Shown here in pieces: positions 36,914 through 44,334 of a stretch of 64,000 nucleotides of DNA. Numbering within the stretch: the stretch's first letter is position 1; every line of letters begins with the position of its first letter. The notes beneath the pieces were generated by a model. That model was not told the origin of the DNA, did not search any database, and was given only the letters and a program-made list of their open reading frames with translations. Origin of the DNA: an uncultured Anaeromyxobacter sp. GTDB lineage: Bacteria > Myxococcota > Myxococcia > Myxococcales > Anaeromyxobacteraceae. The translations under genes and the position numbers were made by a program. The stretch spans positions 27,962 to 91,961 of the forward strand of contig CAIQRS010000146.1 of the NCBI GenBank assembly GCA_903874275.1. The letters are read 5' to 3'.

Positions 36914-37228
36914 ATGGACACGAAGCTCGCAGGCCTCGCCCTCGCACTCGCCGTCACCCTCGCGCTCCCTGGAGCGGCGCGTGCCGAGCAGAAGGGCAAG
37001 CCGGCTGCCTGCCCGACGACGGGCTCGTTCTCCGATCCCTCGGCCTGCGAGTGCCCTCCCGGCTTCGGGAAGATCCTCCTCGGCACCGGCGGTGGCGAGT
37101 GCAAGCCGAAGACCTGCGCCGTGGGCAAGGAGGTCGATCCAAAACTCTGCCAGTGCCCCGAAGGTTACGAGAAGAAATCGGCCAAGGCGGGGAAGGTCAC
37201 CTGCGTCCGGCCCAAGCCCAAGGCCTAG
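36914..37228 (+). CDS. Small secreted 8-cysteine protein
   Basis: 104 residues. AAGGAGAG precedes ATG 36914; a clean Sec signal ends GAARA. The mature 80 residues hold exactly eight Cys in a repeated pattern: CPTTG, CECPPGFGK, ECKPKTC, LCQCPEGYEKK, TCV, so two EGF-like CxCPxGF/Y half-repeats. The rest is Lys/Gly-rich. It lies between tpsA and tpsB, a position not occupied in ordinary two-partner systems, and was probably co-transcribed. It could be a cap, chaperone or cargo for the large exoprotein; the four disulfides would need the thiol-oxidase machinery. Function inferred from context only. Confidence 0.78.
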   Translation: MDTKLAGLALALAVTLALPGAARAEQKGKPAACPTTGSFSDPSACECPPGFGKILLGTGGGECKPKTCAVGKEVDPKLCQCPEGYEKKSAKAGKVTCVRPKPKA

Positions 37229-37332
37229 GGAGGCGGGTCCGATACGTCCTCGCTACCGAAACGTAACGTGTACCTCGCCCCCATCCCGCCGAATATTTCG
37301 CCCCCACACGTGGACCGGAGCAGAGCGAAACC

Positions 37333-38988
37333 GTGCGAATCGTCGAGCGTCCCGCGACGCCGGAAAATGGCGTTGCCCGGGCTTTCCGGTGTCTGGGGAC
37401 GACCGGACTGCTCGCCGCCGCCCTGATGCTCGCGGCCTGTCCGCCGGCCCGCGCCGAGGATCCCGCCGCGCCGCCGACCGTCGAGCCCGCCACCGCGCCA
37501 CCCCGCCCGCGCACCATCGACGTGACGGAGTACCGCGTCACGGGCGTCACACGGCTCACGACCATCGACGTGGAGTTGACGCTGGAGCCGTTCCTCGGCC
37601 CCGGCCGGACCCTCGAGGACGTGGAACGGGCGCGCGCGGCGCTCGAGAAGGCCTACGCGTCGCGGGGGTTCCAGGCGGTCACCGTCGCGATTCCCCAGCA
37701 GACGGTCCGTGGCGGCGTCGTGCTGCTCGAGGTCACCGAGGGCAAGGTGGTCCGGCTGCGGGTTCGCGGCGCGGACTGGTTCGCGCCCTCCGACATCAAG
37801 AAGATGGCGCCCTCGCTGGCCGAGGGCAGCGTCCCGAACTTCGACCGGATCGTCGAGGACATCGTGGCCCTGAACCAGATCCCCGACCGGCGCGTCACTC
37901 CCTCCCTCCGGGCCGGGACGGTTCCCGGGACGATCGTCGCGGATCTGGAGGTGGAGGACCACATGCCCCTTCACGGGTCCCTCGACCTCAACAACCGCTA
38001 CAGCGCGATGACCACGCCGCTCCGGCTCAACGGAGCGGTGCGCTACGAGAACCTCTGGCAGGCAGGCCACTCGCTCGCCTTCGCCTTCCAGACGGCGCCC
38101 GGCAACTTCGGAGAGAGCCTGGTTCTCTCCCTGTCGTACCTGGCCAGGTTTCCCCGGATCTCCTGGTTGAGCCTGAGCGCGACCGGCGTGATCCAGAACA
38201 GCAACGTCTCGACGCTCGGCGCGCTGGCCGTGGCCGGGAAGGGCTGGACGGCGGGGGCCCGGGCCTCGTTCACGCTCCCGAGCACGCAGGGGTGGTTCCA
38301 GAGCATCACCACCGGTCTCGACTACAAGTACTTCCTGGAGCGGGTCGACGTCCAGGAGACGCCCATCGGATACCTGCCGATGAGCGCGGTGTACGCGGCC
38401 AGCTGGATGGAGGAGGCGTGGCGGATGCAGGTCACCGCATCCACCGTCTTCGACATTCGCGACTGGAGCTCCTCGCCGGACGCCTTCGACGCCAAGCGAT
38501 ACGGGTCCACCGGGAGCTTCATCTACTTCCGGGGCGACGCGTCACGGACCGACATCCTGCCGCTCGGGTTCGAGGTCTCGGAGAAGCTCCTGGGGCAGTA
38601 CAGCCCGGTTCCGCTCATCGGCCCCGAGCAGTTCGCCGTGGGAGGGGTCGATTCGGTTCGCGGCTACCTGGAGGCCCAGGGGCTCGGAGACTACGGCGTG
38701 GACGGTCAGTTCGAGGTGCGGAGCCCCCCGCTCTTCCGAGCAGGAGGGAAGCACGGGTTCGGCGGGTTGCAGATCCTGGCCTTCGTGGATCTCGCCTTCG
38801 CCGGGATCCACCTGCCGCTCCCCGAGCAGAGGCAGGACTTCTTCCTCATGGGCGCGGGTGGGGGAGGGACGTTCAGGGCCTTCGGCGTCGCCGGCGGCGC
38901 CCTCGAGGTCGGGGTGCCCTTGGTGACGGTGGGCGACACCCAGCAGTTCACCCCACGCATCCACTTCAGGGTCTGGGGCGAGTTCTGA
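37333..38988 (+). CDS. TpsB outer-membrane transporter (FhaC/ShlB family)
   Basis: Outer-membrane 16-strand barrel that exports the TpsA at 26109. GTG start at 37333 (RBS weak). After the signal (ending PARA) and a Pro-rich linker comes a POTRA-type periplasmic region (about 60-215: YRVTGVTRLTTIDVE, LEKAYASRGFQAVTVAIP, GGVVLLEVTEGKV, VPNFDRIVEDIVALNQIP), then the barrel with the conserved loop motif GVDSVRGYLE near residue 440 and the aromatic C-terminal strand ending VWGEF. 551 residues, normal for the family. It lies downstream of tpsA with the 8-Cys gene between, and 22 bp before the ExbB fusion. Confidence 0.9.
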   Translation: MRIVERPATPENGVARAFRCLGTTGLLAAALMLAACPPARAEDPAAPPTVEPATAPPRPRTIDVTEYRVTGVTRLTTIDVELTLEPFLGPGRTLEDVERARAALEKAYASRGFQAVTVAIPQQTVRGGVVLLEVTEGKVVRLRVRGADWFAPSDIKKMAPSLAEGSVPNFDRIVEDIVALNQIPDRRVTPSLRAGTVPGTIVADLEVEDHMPLHGSLDLNNRYSAMTTPLRLNGAVRYENLWQAGHSLAFAFQTAPGNFGESLVLSLSYLARFPRISWLSLSATGVIQNSNVSTLGALAVAGKGWTAGARASFTLPSTQGWFQSITTGLDYKYFLERVDVQETPIGYLPMSAVYAASWMEEAWRMQVTASTVFDIRDWSSSPDAFDAKRYGSTGSFIYFRGDASRTDILPLGFEVSEKLLGQYSPVPLIGPEQFAVGGVDSVRGYLEAQGLGDYGVDGQFEVRSPPLFRAGGKHGFGGLQILAFVDLAFAGIHLPLPEQRQDFFLMGAGGGGTFRAFGVAGGALEVGVPLVTVGDTQQFTPRIHFRVWGEF

Positions 38989-39010
38989 GTCAAACGAGAG
39001 GGGACACACC

Positions 39011-40909
39011 ATGAACCACCGCGCAACCCGCCGCCTCGCCGCGTTCGCGACGATCGCGGCCACCATTCTCGCCCCGGTCGCCGCCCGGGCCTGGTGGAAC
39101 GAGGAGTGGACGGCGCGCAAGCCCATCCGCATCGACACCGGGGCCACCGGCTCGCCCATCTCCGAGCCCGTCGGGGCGGCGCCGGTCCTGGTCCGCCTCC
39201 ACGCCGGGAACTTCAAGTTCGATCAGGCCAAGGAGGACGGCAGCGACCTGCGCTTCGTGGCCGGCGACGACAAGACCCCGCTCAAGCACCACGTCGAGAA
39301 GTACGACGCGCTGCTCGGCGAGGCGCTGGTCTGGGTGGGCGTTCCCGAGGTGAAGCCGGGGACGAAGAACGAGATCTGGCTCTACTACCGCAATCCCAAG
39401 GCCGTGACGGCGGAGGACGCCCGGGGCACCTACGACCCGGCCACGGTGCTGGTCCTCCACTTCGCCGAGAAGGGGCAGCCGCCCCGCGATTCGACCACCT
39501 GGGGCAACCAGGCGTCCACGGCCGGAACGAGCGCCGACGGGGCGATCATCGGCCGCGGCCTCAAGCTCGACGGAACGGGACGCGTGACCATCCCGGCCGG
39601 GCCGTCGCTGGCCTGGGCCGACGGATCGCAGATCACCTGGTCGGCCTGGGTCCGCCCGGCCGAGGCCGATGCGAGCGGCGTGATCTTCGCGCGGCGCGAC
39701 GGGTCCAACGCCTTCGCGGTCGGGTTCGAGGGAGGGAAGCCCTACGTCGAGATCGACCGGGGCAAGGGGGCGCAGCGCGCGGTCTCGGCGACCCCGCTCG
39801 CCGCGAACGGCTGGCACCACCTGGTCGTCACGGTTGGCGACGCGACCACGTTGCACGTGAACGGGGCGACGGTCGCGAACCTGGGGGCCACGCTGCCCGC
39901 GCTGAACACGGCGGCCACGATCGGCGGGGCCGAGCCGGTGGCGGCCGACGCGGCCGCTCCGGGCCGGAAGGACGCCAGGAAGGAGGCGCCACCTCCGGCC
40001 GGCTTCAAGGGGGACGTGGACGAGCTCCAGATCAGCAAGGTCGCCCGTCCCCTCGGATACATCCAGCTCGCCGCCATCTCCCAGGGAACCGACCCCGGAA
40101 AGCTCATCGCCGCCGGACAGGACGAGGAGACGGGAGGTTCGGGAGGTGGCTACTTCTCGATCCTCATCAAGTCGGTGACGCTCGACGGCTGGATCGTCAT
40201 CGGCGTGCTCGCCGTCATGCTGGTGGTGAGCTGGGTGGTGATGATCGGGAAGGCCTCCTTCCTCTCCGCGGTGGAGCGGGCCAACGCCCAGTTCCTGGAG
40301 CGCTTCCACAAGGAGAGCGCCGACCTGGCCGGCCTGGTGGACACCGGCGACGGCGGCGCCCTGGGGGATCCGAAGGCGCTCAGGGACTCGCCGCTCTACA
40401 AGATGTACGGGATCTGCGCAGAAGAGGTGCGCAAGCGCACCGGCAGCGGCAAGCCGCTCCGGGCGGAGTCGATCGAGGCGATCCGGGCCAGCCTGGATGC
40501 CGGCCAGGTGCGCGAGAACCAGCGCCTCTCGAAGAACCTGGTGCTGCTCACCATCGCCATCTCGGGCGGTCCGTTCCTCGGCCTCCTGGGAACGGTCGTC
40601 GGCGTCATGATCACCTTTGCCGCCATCGCGGCGGCCGGCGACGTGAACGTGAACGCCATCGCCCCCGGGATCGCGGCGGCGCTCGTGGCCACGGTGGCCG
40701 GCCTGGCCGTCGCCATCCCGGCGCTCTTTGGCTACAACTGGTTGCTCTCCCGCGTGAAGAACATCTCCGCGACCCTCCAGGTCTTCGTCGACGAGCTGGT
40801 CACCAAGGTGGCGGAGGCCTACGCCGAGCGCGCCACCCGCGACGGGCGTGACGAGAGCGACGAGCGGCCACGCCGTCCCACCATCGTCGCGGCGGAGGGG
40901 CACCCGTGA
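39011..40909 (+). CDS. ExbB/TolQ-type proton channel fused to periplasmic DUF2341 and LamG domains
   Basis: 632 residues. Signal peptide (ending ARAWW), DUF2341-like region (about 30-140; WWNEEWTARKPI... EIWLYYRNPKAV), a LamG/concanavalin-type sandwich (about 145-345; VLVLHFAEKGQPP... ITWSAWVRPAE... GWHHLVVTVG), a linker, then MotA/TolQ/ExbB with three membrane helices (about 394-413, 511-545, 554-580). The channel part has the family Thr- and Gly-rich helix GPFLGLLGTVVGVMITF. Ordinary ExbB is about 240 residues with no large periplasmic domain, so this channel carries a carbohydrate- or ligand-binding head. GGGG precedes ATG 39011; GTGA overlaps with exbD. Confidence 0.88.
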   Translation: MNHRATRRLAAFATIAATILAPVAARAWWNEEWTARKPIRIDTGATGSPISEPVGAAPVLVRLHAGNFKFDQAKEDGSDLRFVAGDDKTPLKHHVEKYDALLGEALVWVGVPEVKPGTKNEIWLYYRNPKAVTAEDARGTYDPATVLVLHFAEKGQPPRDSTTWGNQASTAGTSADGAIIGRGLKLDGTGRVTIPAGPSLAWADGSQITWSAWVRPAEADASGVIFARRDGSNAFAVGFEGGKPYVEIDRGKGAQRAVSATPLAANGWHHLVVTVGDATTLHVNGATVANLGATLPALNTAATIGGAEPVAADAAAPGRKDARKEAPPPAGFKGDVDELQISKVARPLGYIQLAAISQGTDPGKLIAAGQDEETGGSGGGYFSILIKSVTLDGWIVIGVLAVMLVVSWVVMIGKASFLSAVERANAQFLERFHKESADLAGLVDTGDGGALGDPKALRDSPLYKMYGICAEEVRKRTGSGKPLRAESIEAIRASLDAGQVRENQRLSKNLVLLTIAISGGPFLGLLGTVVGVMITFAAIAAAGDVNVNAIAPGIAAALVATVAGLAVAIPALFGYNWLLSRVKNISATLQVFVDELVTKVAEAYAERATRDGRDESDERPRRPTIVAAEGHP

Positions 40910-41313
40910 ACGTCCAGTCCGAGGAGAAGCCCTACGACGACATCAACATCACGCCCATGGTCGACCTGACCTTCGTGCTGCTCGTCATCTTCGTCATCAT
41001 GACCACCGCCACGGTGCAGGGCATGCGCGTCAACCTGCCCAAGGCCAGTCCGGCCAGGAGCCTCGCCAAGCCGACCACCAAGGCCATCACCGTCACCGCC
41101 GAGGGGAAGGTCTTCCTCGACACCATCCCGGTCGCTTCGCTCGGAGAGCTGGAGCAGAGGCTGGTGCAGCAGAAGTCCCTCACGCCCGAGTTCCCCGTCG
41201 TCGTCCGCGGCGACGGCCAGGTGCAGTACCAGAGCGTGGTCGATGTCCTCGACCTGCTCGGCCGGCTCAACATCACCACCGTCGGGCTCGCCACCAAGCC
41301 GCTCGTGAAGTGA
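40906..41313 (+). CDS. exbD: ExbD/TolR biopolymer transport protein
   Basis: 135 residues, single-membrane-span partner of the ExbB channel at 39011; together they turn proton flow into force for a TonB-like protein. Near the N-terminus DINITPMVDLTFVLLVIFVIM gives the membrane helix with the essential Asp of MVDL; the C-terminal 90 residues are the periplasmic TolR-like domain. GTG start at 40906 overlaps the ExbB stop by four bases, a sign of tight coupling. It is followed at 22 bp by the TonB-like gene. Confidence 0.92.
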   Translation: MNVQSEEKPYDDINITPMVDLTFVLLVIFVIMTTATVQGMRVNLPKASPARSLAKPTTKAITVTAEGKVFLDTIPVASLGELEQRLVQQKSLTPEFPVVVRGDGQVQYQSVVDVLDLLGRLNITTVGLATKPLVK

Positions 41314-41335
41314 GGAAGGGACCGGGGGCGCGAGC

Positions 41336-42064
41336 GTGAGCCGGGTGCAGAGGATCGCGGACTTCGTCCGGGCCAACCGCGTCGGGGCCGGCGCCGGCGT
41401 GGTCCTGGTCGCGCTGGCCGGGCTGGGCATCCGCTGGATCGCCGCCACGAGCAACGAGCCGCCTCCGCGCAGGACCATGCAGTACGCGGTGGTGAACCTC
41501 CAGCCTCCCCCTCCGAGGACCCCGCCGCCGCCCCCACCTCCCCAGCCCACGCCGCAGAAGGTGGAGGAGGAGCCCCCCTCGAGCCGGCAGGAGCTCCGGC
41601 CGATGGACCTGCCTCCCGATGCTCCGCCGCCCCCGGGCCCCGCGGCCGGACCGCTGGCGCTCGCCGAGGAGGGATCGGGCCCCGGCGACGCGTTCAACCT
41701 GGCGGGCAACCCCGGCGGGCGTGGACTCCTGGGCCCCGGCGGGCTCGGAGACGGGACCGGGGTGGGAGGCGGGGCGGGCGATGCGGCTGCCCGGTACGCC
41801 TGGTTCTACGGGCGGATGCAGCCCGACATCGAGGCGGTCCTGCGCAGGAGCAAGCGCCTCTCCGCCGCCTCCGCCGTGGCGGAGCTCAGGCTCTGGTGGG
41901 ACCCGGCGGGGCGCATCACCCGGGTCCAGCCCGTCCGCCCCAGCGCCGACCCGACCCTGGACAAGGAGTTCGAGGCGCTGGTCGGAGTCCAGCTTCGCAA
42001 CCCTCCGCCCGCCGACATCCCGATGCCGGTGGTGATGCGGGTCCAGGCCCGACGGCCTCGTTGA
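41336..42064 (+). CDS. TonB-like energy transducer
   Basis: 242 residues. A cytoplasmic n-region of about 17 residues is followed by one membrane helix (GAGVVLVALAGLGIRWIAA), a Pro-rich spacer (about 50-100, with PPPRTPPPPPPPQPTP), a Gly-rich stretch (GGRGLLGPGGLGDG) and a C-terminal domain with the TonB/TolA beta-alpha pattern (AVAELRLWWDPAGRITRVQPVRPSADPTLDKEFEAL). The start is GTG 41336. It makes a complete ExbB-ExbD-TonB set with its upstream neighbours. No TonB-dependent receptor is in the window; its partner could be TpsB, the porin or a distant receptor. Confidence 0.82.
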   Translation: MSRVQRIADFVRANRVGAGAGVVLVALAGLGIRWIAATSNEPPPRRTMQYAVVNLQPPPPRTPPPPPPPQPTPQKVEEEPPSSRQELRPMDLPPDAPPPPGPAAGPLALAEEGSGPGDAFNLAGNPGGRGLLGPGGLGDGTGVGGGAGDAAARYAWFYGRMQPDIEAVLRRSKRLSAASAVAELRLWWDPAGRITRVQPVRPSADPTLDKEFEALVGVQLRNPPPADIPMPVVMRVQARRPR

Positions 42065-42104
42065 CCTTTGGTGAATGATCATCGTCACGGAAAGAGAACG
42101 GTCC

Positions 42105-43724
42105 ATGCCACGAACCACGAAGCGAATCACCCGAGGGCGCCCGGCCTGGTCGGCGCTCCTCCTCGTCCTGGCGCTCTCCGCGCCCGGCGCGGCGCGCTCC
42201 GAGGATCCGCCGCCGCCCGCTCCGGCGCCGGCCCCGGAATCCTCGTCCGAGGTCAAGCGGGCCGTCTACGTCCCGGAGTCGGTCAAGGCCGAGATCCGCG
42301 ACCAGGTGAAGAAGGAGGTTCTCGCGCAGGCCAAGGAGGAGGGCTGGGCGGCGCCCAACGTCCTCCCCAAGTGGCTGGAGCGCTTCACCTTCGGTGGTGA
42401 CGTCCGGGTCAGGTTCCAGAACCTCAAATACCCGGCGGGCAACGCCAACGGCGGCGAGTTCCCCGACTTCGCGGCCATCAACGCGAGCGCCCCCTTCGAC
42501 GTGAACTTCGTGGACCTCTCGGGCGAGAAGTACCTCAACGTCGATCAGGACCGCGACGTGTTCCGGCTGCGGGCGCGCCTCGGGGTGGACGTGGCGGTGG
42601 CTCCCGGGTTCACCTCCGGCATCCGCATCGCATCGGGCGAGACCAACTCGCCGGTCTCCACCAACCAGACGCTGGGAGCATCGGGAGGGAACTTCAGCAA
42701 GTACCAGATCTGGCTCGACCAGGCCTACATCCGGGCCTTCACGGACCCCAAGGCGCGGAGCGGGGTGATGGGGGAGGGGGGAAGGTTCGAGAACCCGTTC
42801 TTCACCACCCAGATGATCTGGGCCGACGCGGTGAACTTCGACGGGTTCGCGCTGCAGGCCAGGCTGGGCGCCGGGGAGAGTCTGGGACTGTTCCTCACCG
42901 GCGGGGCCTTTCCGGTGTTCGAGTCGGCCCTCGCCTTCCCGGCCGAGCTCCCGGCCAAGTTCACGAGCTGGAACAAGTGGCTCTTCGCCGCCCAGGTCGG
43001 GGGTCAGTGGCAGCCGGACCCCAGCCTCTCGCTCAAGCTGGCGGTCGCCTACTACGACTTCTACGGGATCGAGGGGCGCATCTCGGCGCCCTGCGACACC
43101 CACCTCAAGGTCACCTGCAGCACCGACCAGACCCGCCCGACGTTCGCCCAGAAGGGCAACACCTACATGGCGCTGCGGACGCCCTCGGACGCCGCGCTGG
43201 TCGCCGAGGCGCTCGGTCCCGTCCCGCGCTACCAGTACTTCGGGTTGCCCGGCGCGTTCCAGGAGCTGGCCGTGACCGGGAGCTTCCTGACGGTCCCCTT
43301 CCCGGCCCTGAGCGTCGGAGCGAACGCCGAGTTCGTCTGGAACACCGCCTTCTCGCCCGCCACCTACCAGGCCGTGGCCCTCAACAACCGGGCCGCCTGC
43401 GATGGCTCGGGCTGCGACCAGTTCGCCGGCGGGCCCTACGGGTTCACGGGGAGGGTGCTCCTGGGGAGCCCGCTGCAGGGCGCCCAGTGGAGCTGGTCCG
43501 CGGGCGTCGAGTACCGGTACCTCCAGTCGGACGCGGTCGTGGACGCCTTCACCGACCCGGACTTCGGCCTGGGCGGGACGAATCTACAGGGCTACATCGT
43601 CACCGGCTCGCTCGGGATCATCCAGCGGGTCACCCTCTCGCTGCTCTGGAGCAGCGCGGCCTCCATCGTGGGCCCCCGGTACCAGATCGACGAGCTCCTC
43701 GTAGACGTCACGGCGAGGTTCTAG
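42105..43724 (+). CDS. Putative outer-membrane porin
   Basis: 539 residues from ATG 42105, preceded by AAAGAGAA; the signal peptide ends ARSED. An ATG 30 bases earlier is an alternative with a worse start context. A periplasmic coiled segment (about 45-90, VPESVKAEIRDQVKKEVLAQAKEEG) and then an antiparallel barrel with many aromatic-flanked strands (FTFGGDVRVRFQN, VFRLRARLGVDVAVAPGFTSGIRI) ending in a C-terminal Phe match the putative-porin (Porin_5-like) family. Substrate unknown. Two Cys pairs lie in predicted loops (CDTHLKVTC, CDGSGC). It follows TonB by 40 bp. Confidence 0.82.
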   Translation: MPRTTKRITRGRPAWSALLLVLALSAPGAARSEDPPPPAPAPAPESSSEVKRAVYVPESVKAEIRDQVKKEVLAQAKEEGWAAPNVLPKWLERFTFGGDVRVRFQNLKYPAGNANGGEFPDFAAINASAPFDVNFVDLSGEKYLNVDQDRDVFRLRARLGVDVAVAPGFTSGIRIASGETNSPVSTNQTLGASGGNFSKYQIWLDQAYIRAFTDPKARSGVMGEGGRFENPFFTTQMIWADAVNFDGFALQARLGAGESLGLFLTGGAFPVFESALAFPAELPAKFTSWNKWLFAAQVGGQWQPDPSLSLKLAVAYYDFYGIEGRISAPCDTHLKVTCSTDQTRPTFAQKGNTYMALRTPSDAALVAEALGPVPRYQYFGLPGAFQELAVTGSFLTVPFPALSVGANAEFVWNTAFSPATYQAVALNNRAACDGSGCDQFAGGPYGFTGRVLLGSPLQGAQWSWSAGVEYRYLQSDAVVDAFTDPDFGLGGTNLQGYIVTGSLGIIQRVTLSLLWSSAASIVGPRYQIDELLVDVTARF

Positions 43725-43727
43725 GCC

Positions 43728-44324
43728 ATGCCCCGTCCATCGATCCCGGCGCTGCTCCTCGGCGTCTCGCTGGCGTTCCTGCCCGACACGGCCCGGCCCG
43801 ACGCGGCCACCGAGGCGAAGCTGCGCGACGCGCTGCGATCGACCACGGCCCAGCTCCGCACCCTGGAGGACGAGCGCGCCACCTGGCAGGGGAAGGAGGC
43901 GGAGCTGAAGAAGGAGATGGCGGCCCTCCAGTCGCAGGCGAAGGGCGCGGCACGGCCCAGGACCAGCGAGCGCGAGGTGGAGGAGCTGAGGCGGAAGCTC
44001 GCCGGGCAGTCCGAGGAGAGCGCGAAGGGCGCGAAGGCGCTCGCGCAGTGCGAGGCCACGCGCGAGGACGCGGCCCGTGCGAGCGAGCAGGAGCGTGGCA
44101 AGCTCGCCGCCCAGGAGGCCAAGCTCGCGGAGAGGCTGGCGGCGGCCGAGGCGAAGAACGAGCGGATCTACCAGGTCGGCAAGGAGATCCTCGATTGGCT
44201 CGCGCGCGAGGGGGTCGGTGGCGAGCCCTTCCTCGGGCTCCGCAGGGTCAGGCTCGAGAACGCGGCCCAGGCGTACGAGGACCTGCTCATCGACCAGCGG
44301 CTGAAGCCGCAGGGCGCGCCCTGA
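43728..44324 (+). CDS. Exported coiled-coil protein
   Basis: 198 residues. A short signal (MPRPSIPALLLGVSLAF) precedes a long charged heptad-rich coiled coil (about 27-145, rich in EAELKKEM, EVEELRRKL, EAKLAERLAAAEAKNERI) and a C-terminal globular tail (DWLAREGVGGEPFLGLRRVRLENAAQAYED). It starts 3 bp after the porin stop, so it is the last gene of the operon. It could brace the outer membrane or the TonB complex to the cell wall. No lipobox. Function not known. Confidence 0.8.
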   Translation: MPRPSIPALLLGVSLAFLPDTARPDAATEAKLRDALRSTTAQLRTLEDERATWQGKEAELKKEMAALQSQAKGAARPRTSEREVEELRRKLAGQSEESAKGAKALAQCEATREDAARASEQERGKLAAQEAKLAERLAAAEAKNERIYQVGKEILDWLAREGVGGEPFLGLRRVRLENAAQAYEDLLIDQRLKPQGAP

Positions 44325-44334
44325 TCGGCTCCGG

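Noticed and set aside
32724..36947. A 1407-codon minus-strand open frame
   Set aside because: Antisense to the TpsA gene, no signal, no motif; GC-driven.
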